The notes: generated by a model not told the origin, from the letters alone. A stretch of DNA of 5,300 nt from Nitrososphaerales archaeon TH703 (GCA_014523525.1 JAATVL010000283.1:1-5300); one strand, 5' to 3'; shown: positions 1 to 5,225, numbered from the stretch's first letter. Program-made: numbers and translations.

Positions 1-63
1 GTTGGTATATGGATAGGTATAGATATGAATTAGAATAATACTATTTCTATCCATTGTATTCCG

Positions 64-134
64 GGTTTAAAGCGGTATCTAGGTTTAATTATGGTAACAA
101 TTTTGAATATTCATGACATTCCTAAGGTTTAAAG
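64..134 (+). promoter_or_regulatory. Three GGTTTAA boxes, promoter region of the SIMPL gene
   Basis: GGTTTAAAG occurs at 64-72 and 126-134, and GGTTTAATT at 82-90. Each resembles an archaeal TATA box. The second is spaced about 27 bases from ATG 113. The third would give a transcript start near 157, ahead of the ATGs at 179 and 206. Which one is used cannot be decided from sequence. The first 112 bases hold no gene I can support; a reading frame from 1 to 33 ends in TAG and could be the tail of an upstream gene, but there is too little to judge. Confidence 0.4.
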
Positions 135-973
135 ATACTTCAAGAAATACTTATCACGTAGTTTCTCTTAGTAGTTTAATGGTAATTTTTAAATCAAGTG
201 TGACTATGCACAATACTTCAATAATTTTGTCAATAGCAGCATTTGTTGGGCTATTTATATCAGGTTTGCTGGTCTACTTATCTGCCACCAATCAGCACAA
301 TGCATACGCTCAATTATCTTCGCCTGATAATAACAAAACATTGTTCGTGACAGGATCTGCCACAACACAGGTAAAACCTGATAAAGTTACTGTGTCACTA
401 GGTGTGGAAACAACCAATACGAAGGCAAAAGCTGCGCTAGCCGCAAATTCTGAATTAATGAACAAGATCATCAGTGCCCTTAAAATAGCAGGTGTTAAAG
501 ATAACGAAACAAGTACGTCATCATTCACCATAACTCCAAACCGTGACTACTCTATAGATAAGAACCAAGGCAAATTAATTGGATTTACTGTCAGCAATTC
601 TATACAGATAGACAGCAGCAATGTAAATAACACATCAGATTGGATTGACCTTGCAGTTTCGTCCGGTGCCAACAATGTAAATAGCATCTATTTTAGTCTG
701 TCAGATAAGAAACTTGATGATATTAGGAAGGAATTGGTAAACGATGCTATTGATAATGCAAAAGAAAAAGCAGATATTGCTGCTTCAGCATTGGGACTCA
801 AAATAGTAGGGATAAGGACAGTAAGTATTGATCAAGTAACACCCTTCTTTACAGGACCAACCCCGTATGGTGCCGCATCACTCAAAAATGAAGCATCCGC
901 ACCATCAACTCCAATATTGACAGGAGAACAACAAATATCCCAGAACGTTAATATCGTTTTTCTCGTGGAATAA
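113..973 (+). CDS. SIMPL (DUF541) domain protein, secreted or membrane-anchored
   Basis: A 286-residue protein. A hydrophobic helix (about residues 37-57) is followed by A-Y-A then Q at 64-67, a typical Nitrososphaeria signal-peptidase site, so the mature protein should lie outside the membrane. Residues about 76-286 match the SIMPL/DUF541 family: the opening strand with VTGSATTQVKPD (79-90), then VTVSLGVET, the middle helix ELMNKIISALKIAGV, the segment GFTVSNSIQI and the late helix NAKEKADIAASALGL. The family's biochemical role is poorly known; some members are periplasmic or envelope stress proteins, so only an envelope role is inferred. The start is uncertain. ATG 113 lies 27 bases after a TATA-like box centred near 86, which fits a leaderless mRNA, but in-frame ATGs at 179 and 206 give a more normal signal peptide. 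The prohibitin-type gene follows after 98 bases. Confidence 0.88.
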   Translation: MTFLRFKDTSRNTYHVVSLSSLMVIFKSSVTMHNTSIILSIAAFVGLFISGLLVYLSATNQHNAYAQLSSPDNNKTLFVTGSATTQVKPDKVTVSLGVETTNTKAKAALAANSELMNKIISALKIAGVKDNETSTSSFTITPNRDYSIDKNQGKLIGFTVSNSIQIDSSNVNNTSDWIDLAVSSGANNVNSIYFSLSDKKLDDIRKELVNDAIDNAKEKADIAASALGLKIVGIRTVSIDQVTPFFTGPTPYGAASLKNEASAPSTPILTGEQQISQNVNIVFLVE

Positions 974-1029
974 TAAATTAACTTGTTTAGAGATAACTAT
1001 GATAAGAATACAATAGCAGAATCAAGCCT

Positions 1030-1040
1030 AAATATATATA
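1030..1040 (+). promoter_or_regulatory. TATA-like box of the SPFH gene
   Basis: An AAATATATATA tract centred near 1035 lies 37 bases before ATG 1072. With normal archaeal spacing the transcript would begin near 1061, leaving a leader of about 11 bases. A weaker box, CTCTATAA (about 1047-1054), is a second possibility. The SPFH gene can therefore be transcribed separately from the SIMPL gene. Confidence 0.45.
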
Positions 1041-1071
1041 CAATACTCTATAACTTCTAACCTAATTAAGG

Positions 1072-1947
1072 ATGTCATACTACAAAGCACCACGTTTTCC
1101 GAGCACTAATAAGATAAAAATTGCAGCAGCAGTTATTACAATAATTGTTATTATAGTTATACTGGCTGAATCAATAGTAATTGTTGAAGCAGGTCATAGG
1201 GGTGTAGTGCTTTACCTTGGAGCAGTTGAAAATAGGGTATTAGGAGAAGGTGTACATTTCATTGCTCCTTTTCTAGAACAAGTCGTTCCAATGGAGGTAA
1301 GAACACAAAAGTTCCAGGCAGAAGCAAGTGCTGCATCAAATGATTTACAAGAAGTGCAGACTGTTATTGCATTAAACTATAGAATTGATCCAACGGAAGC
1401 AAATAAGATATATCAAATTTTGGGTGTTAACTATGCAGACCGTGTAATATCCCCAACTATTCAAGAATCGGTCAAAGCCAGCGTAGCCAAATTTAATGCA
1501 GAAGATTTAATCACAAAGAGAGAAACGGCAAAAAGTGTTATTGCTAATGCGATAAGAAGTACGCTTGCTGCAAATGATATTCAGACACAAAATGTATTTA
1601 TCACTGACTTTAAATTTTCGGATGCTTTTGCTTCACAAATAGAACAAAAAGTAGTAGCTTTTCAAAAATATCTTACTGAACTAAATAATCTAAGGTCTGT
1701 TTCGGTAGTTGCAAATCAATCCGTTGCCCAGGCTGAAGGACAAGCAAGAGCAACCGCTGCTAGGGCAGGTGGTGAATCACAAGCAATAAAGATAATCACG
1801 AGTCAATTAAGAGAAAGTCCAGAATACCTCCAATGGCAGGCCATATCAAAATGGAATGGACAAATGCCGTACGCCCTCGGGAGCAGCGGTTTTCCATTCT
1901 TCCAGCTACCTTTGCCAAAGGCTCAAAACCAAACTCAAACTCAATAA
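1072..1947 (+). CDS. Prohibitin-family SPFH (band 7) membrane protein
   Basis: A 291-residue protein with a basic N-terminus, one transmembrane helix (about 16-38) and an SPFH domain (about 36-205). Family signatures are VEAGHRGVVLYLGAVENRVLGEG (38-60), HFIAPF, VRTQKF (76-81), the helix LITKRETA (146-153) and IEQKVVAFQ (190-198), where prohibitins usually have IE-KQVAEQ. A long Ala/Gln/Glu-rich helix (about 196-245) follows and should form a coiled coil. The C-terminus carries QWQAISKWNGQMP (254-266), resembling the conserved W-(D/N)-G-x-(L/M)-P ending of prohibitins, then a polar Gln/Thr tail. Prohibitins and stomatins form large rings on membranes and act as scaffolds or modulators of membrane proteases; the partner here is unknown. 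Length is near the family norm. No NfeD partner or protease gene is visible nearby. ATG 1072 is the only reasonable start that retains the whole membrane helix. Confidence 0.93.
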   Translation: MSYYKAPRFPSTNKIKIAAAVITIIVIIVILAESIVIVEAGHRGVVLYLGAVENRVLGEGVHFIAPFLEQVVPMEVRTQKFQAEASAASNDLQEVQTVIALNYRIDPTEANKIYQILGVNYADRVISPTIQESVKASVAKFNAEDLITKRETAKSVIANAIRSTLAANDIQTQNVFITDFKFSDAFASQIEQKVVAFQKYLTELNNLRSVSVVANQSVAQAEGQARATAARAGGESQAIKIITSQLRESPEYLQWQAISKWNGQMPYALGSSGFPFFQLPLPKAQNQTQTQ

Positions 1948-1964
1948 TTTTCAAATTTTATTTT
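1948..1964 (+). terminator. T-rich terminator after the SPFH gene
   Basis: Starting right after the TAA stop, three T-rich runs (TTTT, TTTT, TTTT separated by CAAA and A) fit archaeal intrinsic termination, which needs oligo-T and no hairpin. The rest of the convergent gap up to 2210 holds only a doubtful 31-codon frame (2063-2158) and a weak TTGGC/GCCAA inverted repeat (2184-2210) just beyond the stop codon of the HD gene. Confidence 0.45.
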
Positions 1965-2210
1965 CTAATATCATAATTGGTACAAATTCAATTTAGCATG
2001 GTTTAAGACCACCTCAATTCTCTATTTTCAAAAAGATAAACTGAAAGTAAATAATTTATTAGATGAATCGACAGTTCTCACCTTTTCCCTATCTTTTTTA
2101 TTATGAACACTTTTACCTTAATCCTGATGAAGAGAGTAAATTCCAACTAAATGAGTAACGATGAGTATGTCACATTATTTTGATTGGCCGAACTATCACT
2201 TATTAGCCAA

Positions 2211-2900
2211 CTAGGTAATATTCAACAATTTGAGATTTTCATATGATTCTCTAAGTTTTAAATATAGATCTTTAATGGATGGTTCCAAGAGTGCATATGA
2301 GAGGTAGAAATCCTCAGCCTCACGTAAGTATCTTTTTATTTTGTTATTCACTAGCTTTCCGCCTATCTTTGACATATTGTTGATGAATTTCATATTATTC
2401 GCTCTATCTACCAATTTTATGACTTTGATATCATAGTCAGCAGCGCTTAATCCTTTGCAATAATCATGGAATCTGGCCAACTGCCTTTGTTGATCATCGT
2501 CTCCAGGAAAGTTTTCAAGCGGTTTTATCTTTAGATCCATACAAATCTCATAGACCCTATTACCAAATCGATATTTGAGATATGCTTCAAAACCATATTC
2601 TTTAGTTTTATACAAATCAAGTATTCTGTCATTATCTTCCATCACATCGTGCAATATCGAAGAAACTATTTCGACACTAGTAATATTCCGATTAGCTGTT
2701 AGATAGTGTTTTACTACATCCCTTGTTACAGGCCAAATATGTGTTTCAAGAAATGGCGATTGATTGTCTTCTCGTTTGATCCCGTTATGTATCTCGGAGG
2801 ACACATCCATTGCAGTAATAATATAATCATCAATTCTTATACCACTTTGAACAAGGAAATTTTCTAGATCTTCCCTCTTGACAAAATCCTGATTCTTCAT
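2211..2900 (-). CDS. Stand-alone RelA/SpoT-type HD hydrolase (possible alarmone hydrolase)
   Basis: A 229-residue soluble protein carrying an HD phosphohydrolase domain of the RelA/SpoT/MESH1 type (about 28-175). Residues align with those that define ppGpp hydrolases: H38-N-G with R43 (nucleotide-contact region), H54 in THIWPV (metal), H84-D85 within ILHDVMED (metal), E88-D89 (catalytic pair) and D165 plus N169 in KLVDRANNM (metal and base pocket). The middle helix with FGNRVYEIC (112-120) corresponds to the family's FG-x-V segment. Known members cleave the 3'-pyrophosphate of (p)ppGpp, and the animal MESH1 also dephosphorylates NADPH, so the substrate here is inferred only. No synthetase, TGS or ACT domain is present; residues 176-229 are a helical tail of unknown role. 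The start is ATG at 2900; no Shine-Dalgarno site is seen. The gene is convergent with the SPFH gene and divergent from a possible micro-ORF. Confidence 0.85.
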   Translation of the reverse strand: MKNQDFVKREDLENFLVQSGIRIDDYIITAMDVSSEIHNGIKREDNQSPFLETHIWPVTRDVVKHYLTANRNITSVEIVSSILHDVMEDNDRILDLYKTKEYGFEAYLKYRFGNRVYEICMDLKIKPLENFPGDDDQQRQLARFHDYCKGLSAADYDIKVIKLVDRANNMKFINNMSKIGGKLVNNKIKRYLREAEDFYLSYALLEPSIKDLYLKLRESYENLKLLNIT

Positions 2901-2959
2901 CAGTTTATACTTAACAGCTGCATAACAAAAGGATTTCTTATTTTACAAGATAAAAGGCA

Positions 2960-3037
2960 ATGTCTAGATCTAACAAGAGCCATGAAATCTTTATTGGAGA
3001 ACAAAAATTTGAAATAATCGAAAAAAAATACTGGTAA
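2960..3037 (+). CDS. Possible 25-residue micro-protein
   Basis: ATG 2960 to TAA 3037 encodes a short charged peptide with alternating hydrophobic and polar residues (HEIFIGEQKFEIIEKKYW at its end), which looks more protein-like than random AT-rich translation. AAAAGG lies a few bases before the ATG, and a TATTTTA tract lies near 2937-2946. It is divergent from the HD gene with 59 bases between starts. Against it: frames of this length arise often by chance, and a run of eight A at 3021-3028 inside it probably serves as the terminator of the - strand neighbour. No family is recognised. Confidence 0.25.
   Translation: MSRSNKSHEIFIGEQKFEIIEKKYW
3021..3028 (-). terminator. T8 terminator for the 92-residue gene
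   Basis: Eight consecutive A on + (T8 on -) lie about 50 bases beyond the stop codon of the - strand gene at 3078. Runs of this length are efficient archaeal transcription stops. The tract also separates that gene from the HD gene further downstream on the same strand, so the two are probably not one transcript. Confidence 0.5.
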
Positions 3038-3077
3038 TTATTACTGTTAATTTTCTAACTAGCAGGTGATCCCTCTG

Positions 3078-3356
3078 TTATTTCTTGTTCATCGTATCAA
3101 TTGCCCTCTTTTTCTCCTCATTCAATTCATCGAGTGAAACGCTATTTGCCAAAATGATAGTTTTACCACTTTCGTCGGTATCGGCTTCAGTAAATATTGC
3201 TGCATATTCACATGATGACAGAACTTTAATGACTGAATCATCTTCAGGCAGCCTTAGTTCTAACTCTCTAAGTGGTATTACCGAACCATAATTATCAATA
3301 TCAAGTTCAACAACTTTGATTTTATCAGCTTTTATCTCTTGTATTTTTACTAGCAA
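3078..3356 (-). CDS. Conserved-looking hypothetical protein, 92 residues
   Basis: No family is recognised. The protein is acidic and soluble, without membrane segments or signal peptide. It shows alternating strands (LVKIQEIKADKIKVVELDI, then SVIPLRELELRLPEDDSVIKVLSS), a short hydrophobic strand KTIILANSV (65-73) and a charged C-terminal helix DELNEEKKRAIDTMNKK (76-92). This predicts a small beta-rich domain with a helical tail. Two cysteines would be expected for a metal site; only C49 is present, so metal binding is unlikely. The first codon is TTG at 3356; a TGA lies seven codons upstream and no ATG occurs before the last residues, so TTG is the only usual start codon available. The protein-like composition, terminator and structured upstream region support a real gene. 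Confidence 0.6.
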   Translation of the reverse strand: MLVKIQEIKADKIKVVELDIDNYGSVIPLRELELRLPEDDSVIKVLSSCEYAAIFTEADTDESGKTIILANSVSLDELNEEKKRAIDTMNKK

Positions 3357-3387
3357 AATACACCATATTATACATCATTCAGCTACT

Positions 3388-3421
3388 TAGGTATTTTCAC
3401 CTAGATTTTCCCTCAAATCTA
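3388..3421. repeat. Two abutting inverted repeats upstream of the 92-residue gene
   Basis: TAGGT (3388-3392) pairs with ACCTA (3399-3403) across six bases. TAGATTT (3402-3408) pairs perfectly with AAATCTA (3415-3421), also across six bases. The two stems share two bases, so they are adjacent or alternative hairpins in a leader, or a double operator. They lie 32-65 bases before the TTG start of the - strand gene. The rest of the 280-base gap (3357-3636) is AT-rich with no supported gene; an A7 run at 3424-3430 follows the repeats. Confidence 0.45.
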
Positions 3422-3585
3422 ATAAAAAAATAATATATTTCTACAAACCGTCCAAGACATTTTCTAGCAATGAGAAAAAGTAAGTTTAACTAAATTATTT
3501 TAAATATTGTAATTTGGTAACCAACAAGATATAGATGACAAATTGAAATTCAAAATTTCTACAAAATCCTAATATTTGAGCGGAG

Positions 3586-3595
3586 TTATATATTT
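3586..3595 (+). promoter_or_regulatory. TATA box of the zinc-ribbon gene
   Basis: TTATATATTT, centred near 3591, would place the transcript start near 3618 and give a leader of about 19 bases before ATG 3637. It is the clearest box in this gap and helps fix the direction of transcription, because an 89-residue frame overlaps on the other strand. Confidence 0.5.
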
Positions 3596-3636
3596 GTAAA
3601 GATATTCTTATTAATGATATTTGTTCTATAATACTA

Positions 3637-3969
3637 ATGCTAAATAGTAGTTTTGAACAGCATATTGCAGTACTACTTCCTATAATTGTAACTTTAAATA
3701 CAGTATTTGTTTCTGGTTTCATCGATCTCGACTCTACTGGTATTATTATCTCAAATTCCATCAATATATATGAAGAAAAGAGGACAAAATCATCAAGACT
3801 ACCCTCTAGCCATTGGTGTAGAAAATGCTCCTCAGATTCATTTTACCTAGAAGATACTATCGAAGTTACACCGTCCAGTAAACCAACATTGTGTGAAATA
3901 TATGTATGTGACAGCTGTGGGCAGAAAATTGAACATTGGAAGTATTTTGAGGAATCTCCTTCACCCTGA
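3637..3969 (+). CDS. Small zinc-ribbon protein
   Basis: A 110-residue protein. The C-terminal half is a four-cysteine zinc ribbon: C61-x2-C64 in HWCRKC and C91-x2-C94 in VCDSCGQ, with an additional C86 and a closing IEHWKYFEE. Such ribbons bind zinc and serve in nucleic-acid or protein contacts; no specific family is recognised. The linker EEKRTKSSRLPSS (46-58) is basic. The N-terminal third contains a hydrophobic stretch (about 10-29) that could be a membrane helix or an over-extended start. However, ATG 3637 is the only ATG, GTG or TTG in frame before the ribbon, and the next stop upstream is at 3577-3579, so the start is accepted. A TATA box precedes it and a T6 run follows. The gene converges with the 284-residue sensor gene. 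Confidence 0.7.
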   Translation: MLNSSFEQHIAVLLPIIVTLNTVFVSGFIDLDSTGIIISNSINIYEEKRTKSSRLPSSHWCRKCSSDSFYLEDTIEVTPSSKPTLCEIYVCDSCGQKIEHWKYFEESPSP

Positions 3970-3971
3970 AC

Positions 3972-3977
3972 TTTTTT
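3972..3977 (+). terminator. T6 terminator after the zinc-ribbon gene
   Basis: Six T follow the TGA stop by two bases, matching archaeal oligo-T termination. The remaining 140 bases before the convergent gene hold no other supported element. Confidence 0.5.
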
Positions 3978-4118
3978 GATTGGTTTCGTGTGAATAATGT
4001 GTAATATTATCATCATCAGGCTGGAAACAAGAGATCAAAGGAACAGTTATGAAGATAATATTAACAAAATAACATCCAATAACTGCCTTTGCAGGAGCTT
4101 GATAATTTACTTAAGCAA

Positions 4119-4973
4119 CTAGGACTTTAATCGCTGTTTCAAATCAACTATTGTATTACTCAATTGTTTATTAATTTGTTCATATGTTTCTATTTGCTTC
4201 TTCATTCTGGATAATTGTTCATTCATCTCTTCCTGTTTCCACATGGTTTCAAAAATAGTAACATATGAAATAACAGTTGATCTGATGGTAGAAAACAATG
4301 AAAGGCCCATAGCCTCATAAGAGGTATCTTTCGTATCATCTTTTAATTCAACGTATAATAGAAATTTTCTATCAACTAATAAAATAGAAGCTCTAATTCT
4401 TAACGCTTGTCCAAGGTTCATAATCTTAATATCCCATTCATCTCTGAATTTTTTTGAAATTTTATGTATATCATCATCAAACGGAGTAAGAATTCTTATT
4501 TTTAATTTACTATTATTTTTTCTCATTTCCTGTAATTTAGTCAGCATACCCATACGTTCTTGTCTATGGAAAGCATTAGAAGTAGAAAAGAGTGCCAAAA
4601 TTTCACTCTCAGATGACCATGCTAACTTAGAACCTAACTCTTGTACTTGAACTGGATCCTTAATAATTTCAAATGTTTCATTTTCATTTATATCCATCTT
4701 ATTTTTCATTTTACCGAATTCTTGTTCCTTTAGCATAAGACTGGCCAAAATAGGATTGGAAACGTGTTGTTCATCATTACAAATAGAGGCTTTAAAATCA
4801 TCGCCATATAAGTTGGCCAGGTTTTTAAACATCCTCATACATTCCTCTGAATTAAAAAAGTACTCGTTACCATCTATTTTCTCCTGTATTGTCTTATTTT
4901 CTTTAAAGGTTTTACCACATAATGCACAAGTATGCCTATCATCAGGATTTTCTGTGTTCAGAATTTCATTCAA
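4119..4973 (-). CDS. Kinase-less sensor protein: TRASH/YHS-like finger, PLD-like sensor domain and coiled coil
   Basis: A 284-residue soluble protein in three parts. Residues about 13-60 resemble a TRASH/YHS metal finger: C16-x2-C19-G, then GNEYFFNSEEC with C45, then MF; the position usually Cys before S42 is N41, so one expected ligand is lacking. Residues about 100-247 match, from memory, the sensor region found before HisKA domains in Nitrososphaeria histidine kinases: EILALFSTSNAFHRQER (124-140), KIRILTPFDDD (158-168), ILLVDRKFLLYVELKDDTKD (197-216) and a helix ending TIFETMWKQEE (239-249). This region resembles PLD-like/TrmB C-terminal sensor folds. Residues 246-284 form a heptad-type coiled coil that ends where the kinase would begin; no H-box or ATPase domain follows in this frame. 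The start is TTG, directly preceded by TAG, so no longer version exists; a TATA box sits 28 bases away. It probably acts by binding another protein. Confidence 0.75.
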   Translation of the reverse strand: MNEILNTENPDDRHTCALCGKTFKENKTIQEKIDGNEYFFNSEECMRMFKNLANLYGDDFKASICNDEQHVSNPILASLMLKEQEFGKMKNKMDINENETFEIIKDPVQVQELGSKLAWSSESEILALFSTSNAFHRQERMGMLTKLQEMRKNNSKLKIRILTPFDDDIHKISKKFRDEWDIKIMNLGQALRIRASILLVDRKFLLYVELKDDTKDTSYEAMGLSLFSTIRSTVISYVTIFETMWKQEEMNEQLSRMKKQIETYEQINKQLSNTIVDLKQRLKS

Positions 4974-4980
4974 CTATCCA

Positions 4981-4990
4981 TTAGATCTAA
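4981..4990. promoter_or_regulatory. Palindrome TTAGATCTAA between TATA box and start
   Basis: A perfect 10-base palindrome lies between the TTTAAA box (4999-5004) and the TTG start at 4973, where a bound repressor would block RNA polymerase. The 12 bases TAGATCTAACAA (4982-4993) recur exactly at 2965-2976, about 65 bases upstream of the HD gene. Being an operator is inference; AGATCT is short and AT-rich DNA yields it by chance. Confidence 0.3.
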
Positions 4991-4997
4991 CAAAGTT

Positions 4998-5006
4998 ATT
5001 TAAAAG
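4998..5006 (-). promoter_or_regulatory. TATA box of the sensor gene, leaderless start
   Basis: Read on the - strand this is a CTTTTAAATAA-type box centred near 5001, 28 bases before the TTG at 4973. This is the spacing expected between an archaeal TATA box and the transcript start, so the mRNA probably begins at or next to the start codon. No Shine-Dalgarno sequence is present, consistent with that. Confidence 0.5.
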
Positions 5007-5071
5007 TTTAATTAAATATTGAAAAAATAATAAAATATTTCTATATTTATGTAAAAAACTCAATTAATCCT

Positions 5072-5080
5072 TTTTATAAT
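5072..5080 (+). promoter_or_regulatory. TATA-like box upstream of a structured intergenic segment
   Basis: TTTTATAAT, centred near 5076, predicts a transcript start near 5102 on the + strand. The downstream segment contains complementary blocks and ends in T7 at 5159-5165, which is the arrangement of a short independent RNA. Alternatively it is an unused AT-rich match. Confidence 0.35.
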
Positions 5081-5086
5081 ATTGCA

Positions 5087-5140
5087 TTGCATCATTGAGA
5101 TACCACGTCTCAAGATTTCAAATCTTATGCAACAATTGAG
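5087..5140 (+). repeat. Nested and mutually exclusive inverted repeats
   Basis: TTGAGA (5095-5100) pairs with TCTCAA (5108-5113) around a seven-base loop. TTGCAT (5087-5092) pairs with ATGCAA (5127-5132), enclosing the first stem. AAGATTT-C-AAATCTT (5112-5126) is a perfect palindrome with a one-base centre. A second TTGAG (5136-5140) can compete with 5095-5099 for the same CTCAA, so two folds exclude each other. Either an RNA switch or leader, a small RNA, or operators between the divergent genes could explain this. Confidence 0.5.
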
Positions 5141-5165
5141 GTCGATTAATGTTCTAAATTTTTTT
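5102..5165 (+). ncRNA. Candidate small structured RNA
   Basis: This segment is bounded by a TATA-derived start near 5102 and a T7 stop. It can fold through CTCAA (5109-5113) with TTGAG (5136-5140) and through AAGA/TCTT inside that loop. It matches no RNA family I know. It also contains a 15-codon frame from ATG 5127 to TGA 5174, which overlaps the T7 run and is unlikely to be coding. The boundaries are inferred only. Confidence 0.2.
5159..5165 (+). terminator. T7 tract in the divergent intergenic region
   Basis: Seven consecutive T lie on the + strand 60 bases before the partial gene at 5226. No supported coding gene on + lies upstream of it within 1 kb, so it would stop either the candidate small RNA or read-through antisense to the sensor gene. 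Confidence 0.35.
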
Positions 5166-5225
5166 ACTAGATGATTTCAAAAAACTGACTATTCGTTGTA
5201 AGTATATTTCTATTCTCTTAACCAC

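Noticed and set aside
4..22. Repeated GGTATA at the left edge
   Set aside because: Two six-base copies in AT-rich DNA are not more than chance.
310..531. 73-residue - strand frame inside the SIMPL gene
   Set aside because: It is fully antisense to a recognised domain and looks like a codon shadow.
2063..2158. 31-codon + strand frame in the gap between the SPFH and HD genes
   Set aside because: Aromatic-rich peptide without family, clear promoter spacing or ribosome site; length is within chance expectation in AT-rich DNA.
2184..2210. TTGGC/GCCAA inverted repeat just beyond the HD gene stop codon
   Set aside because: Only five base pairs around a 17-base loop and no adjacent T run; too weak to call a terminator.
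3085..3291. 68-residue + strand frame opposite the 92-residue gene
   Set aside because: Ser/Leu-rich composition typical of an antisense shadow; the - strand frame is longer and has a matching terminator.
3495..3764. 89-residue frame on the - strand overlapping the zinc-ribbon gene
   Set aside because: It ends in a low-complexity hydrophobic stretch with no motif, and it is antisense to a frame with a clear zinc ribbon and TATA box.
4756..5022. 88-residue + strand frame over the start of the sensor gene
   Set aside because: It is antisense to the cysteine finger and runs into the promoter region, with no recognisable motif.
5127..5174. 15-codon frame in the structured intergenic region
   Set aside because: It overlaps the palindrome arm and the T7 tract, so the pairing and termination signals explain the sequence better.
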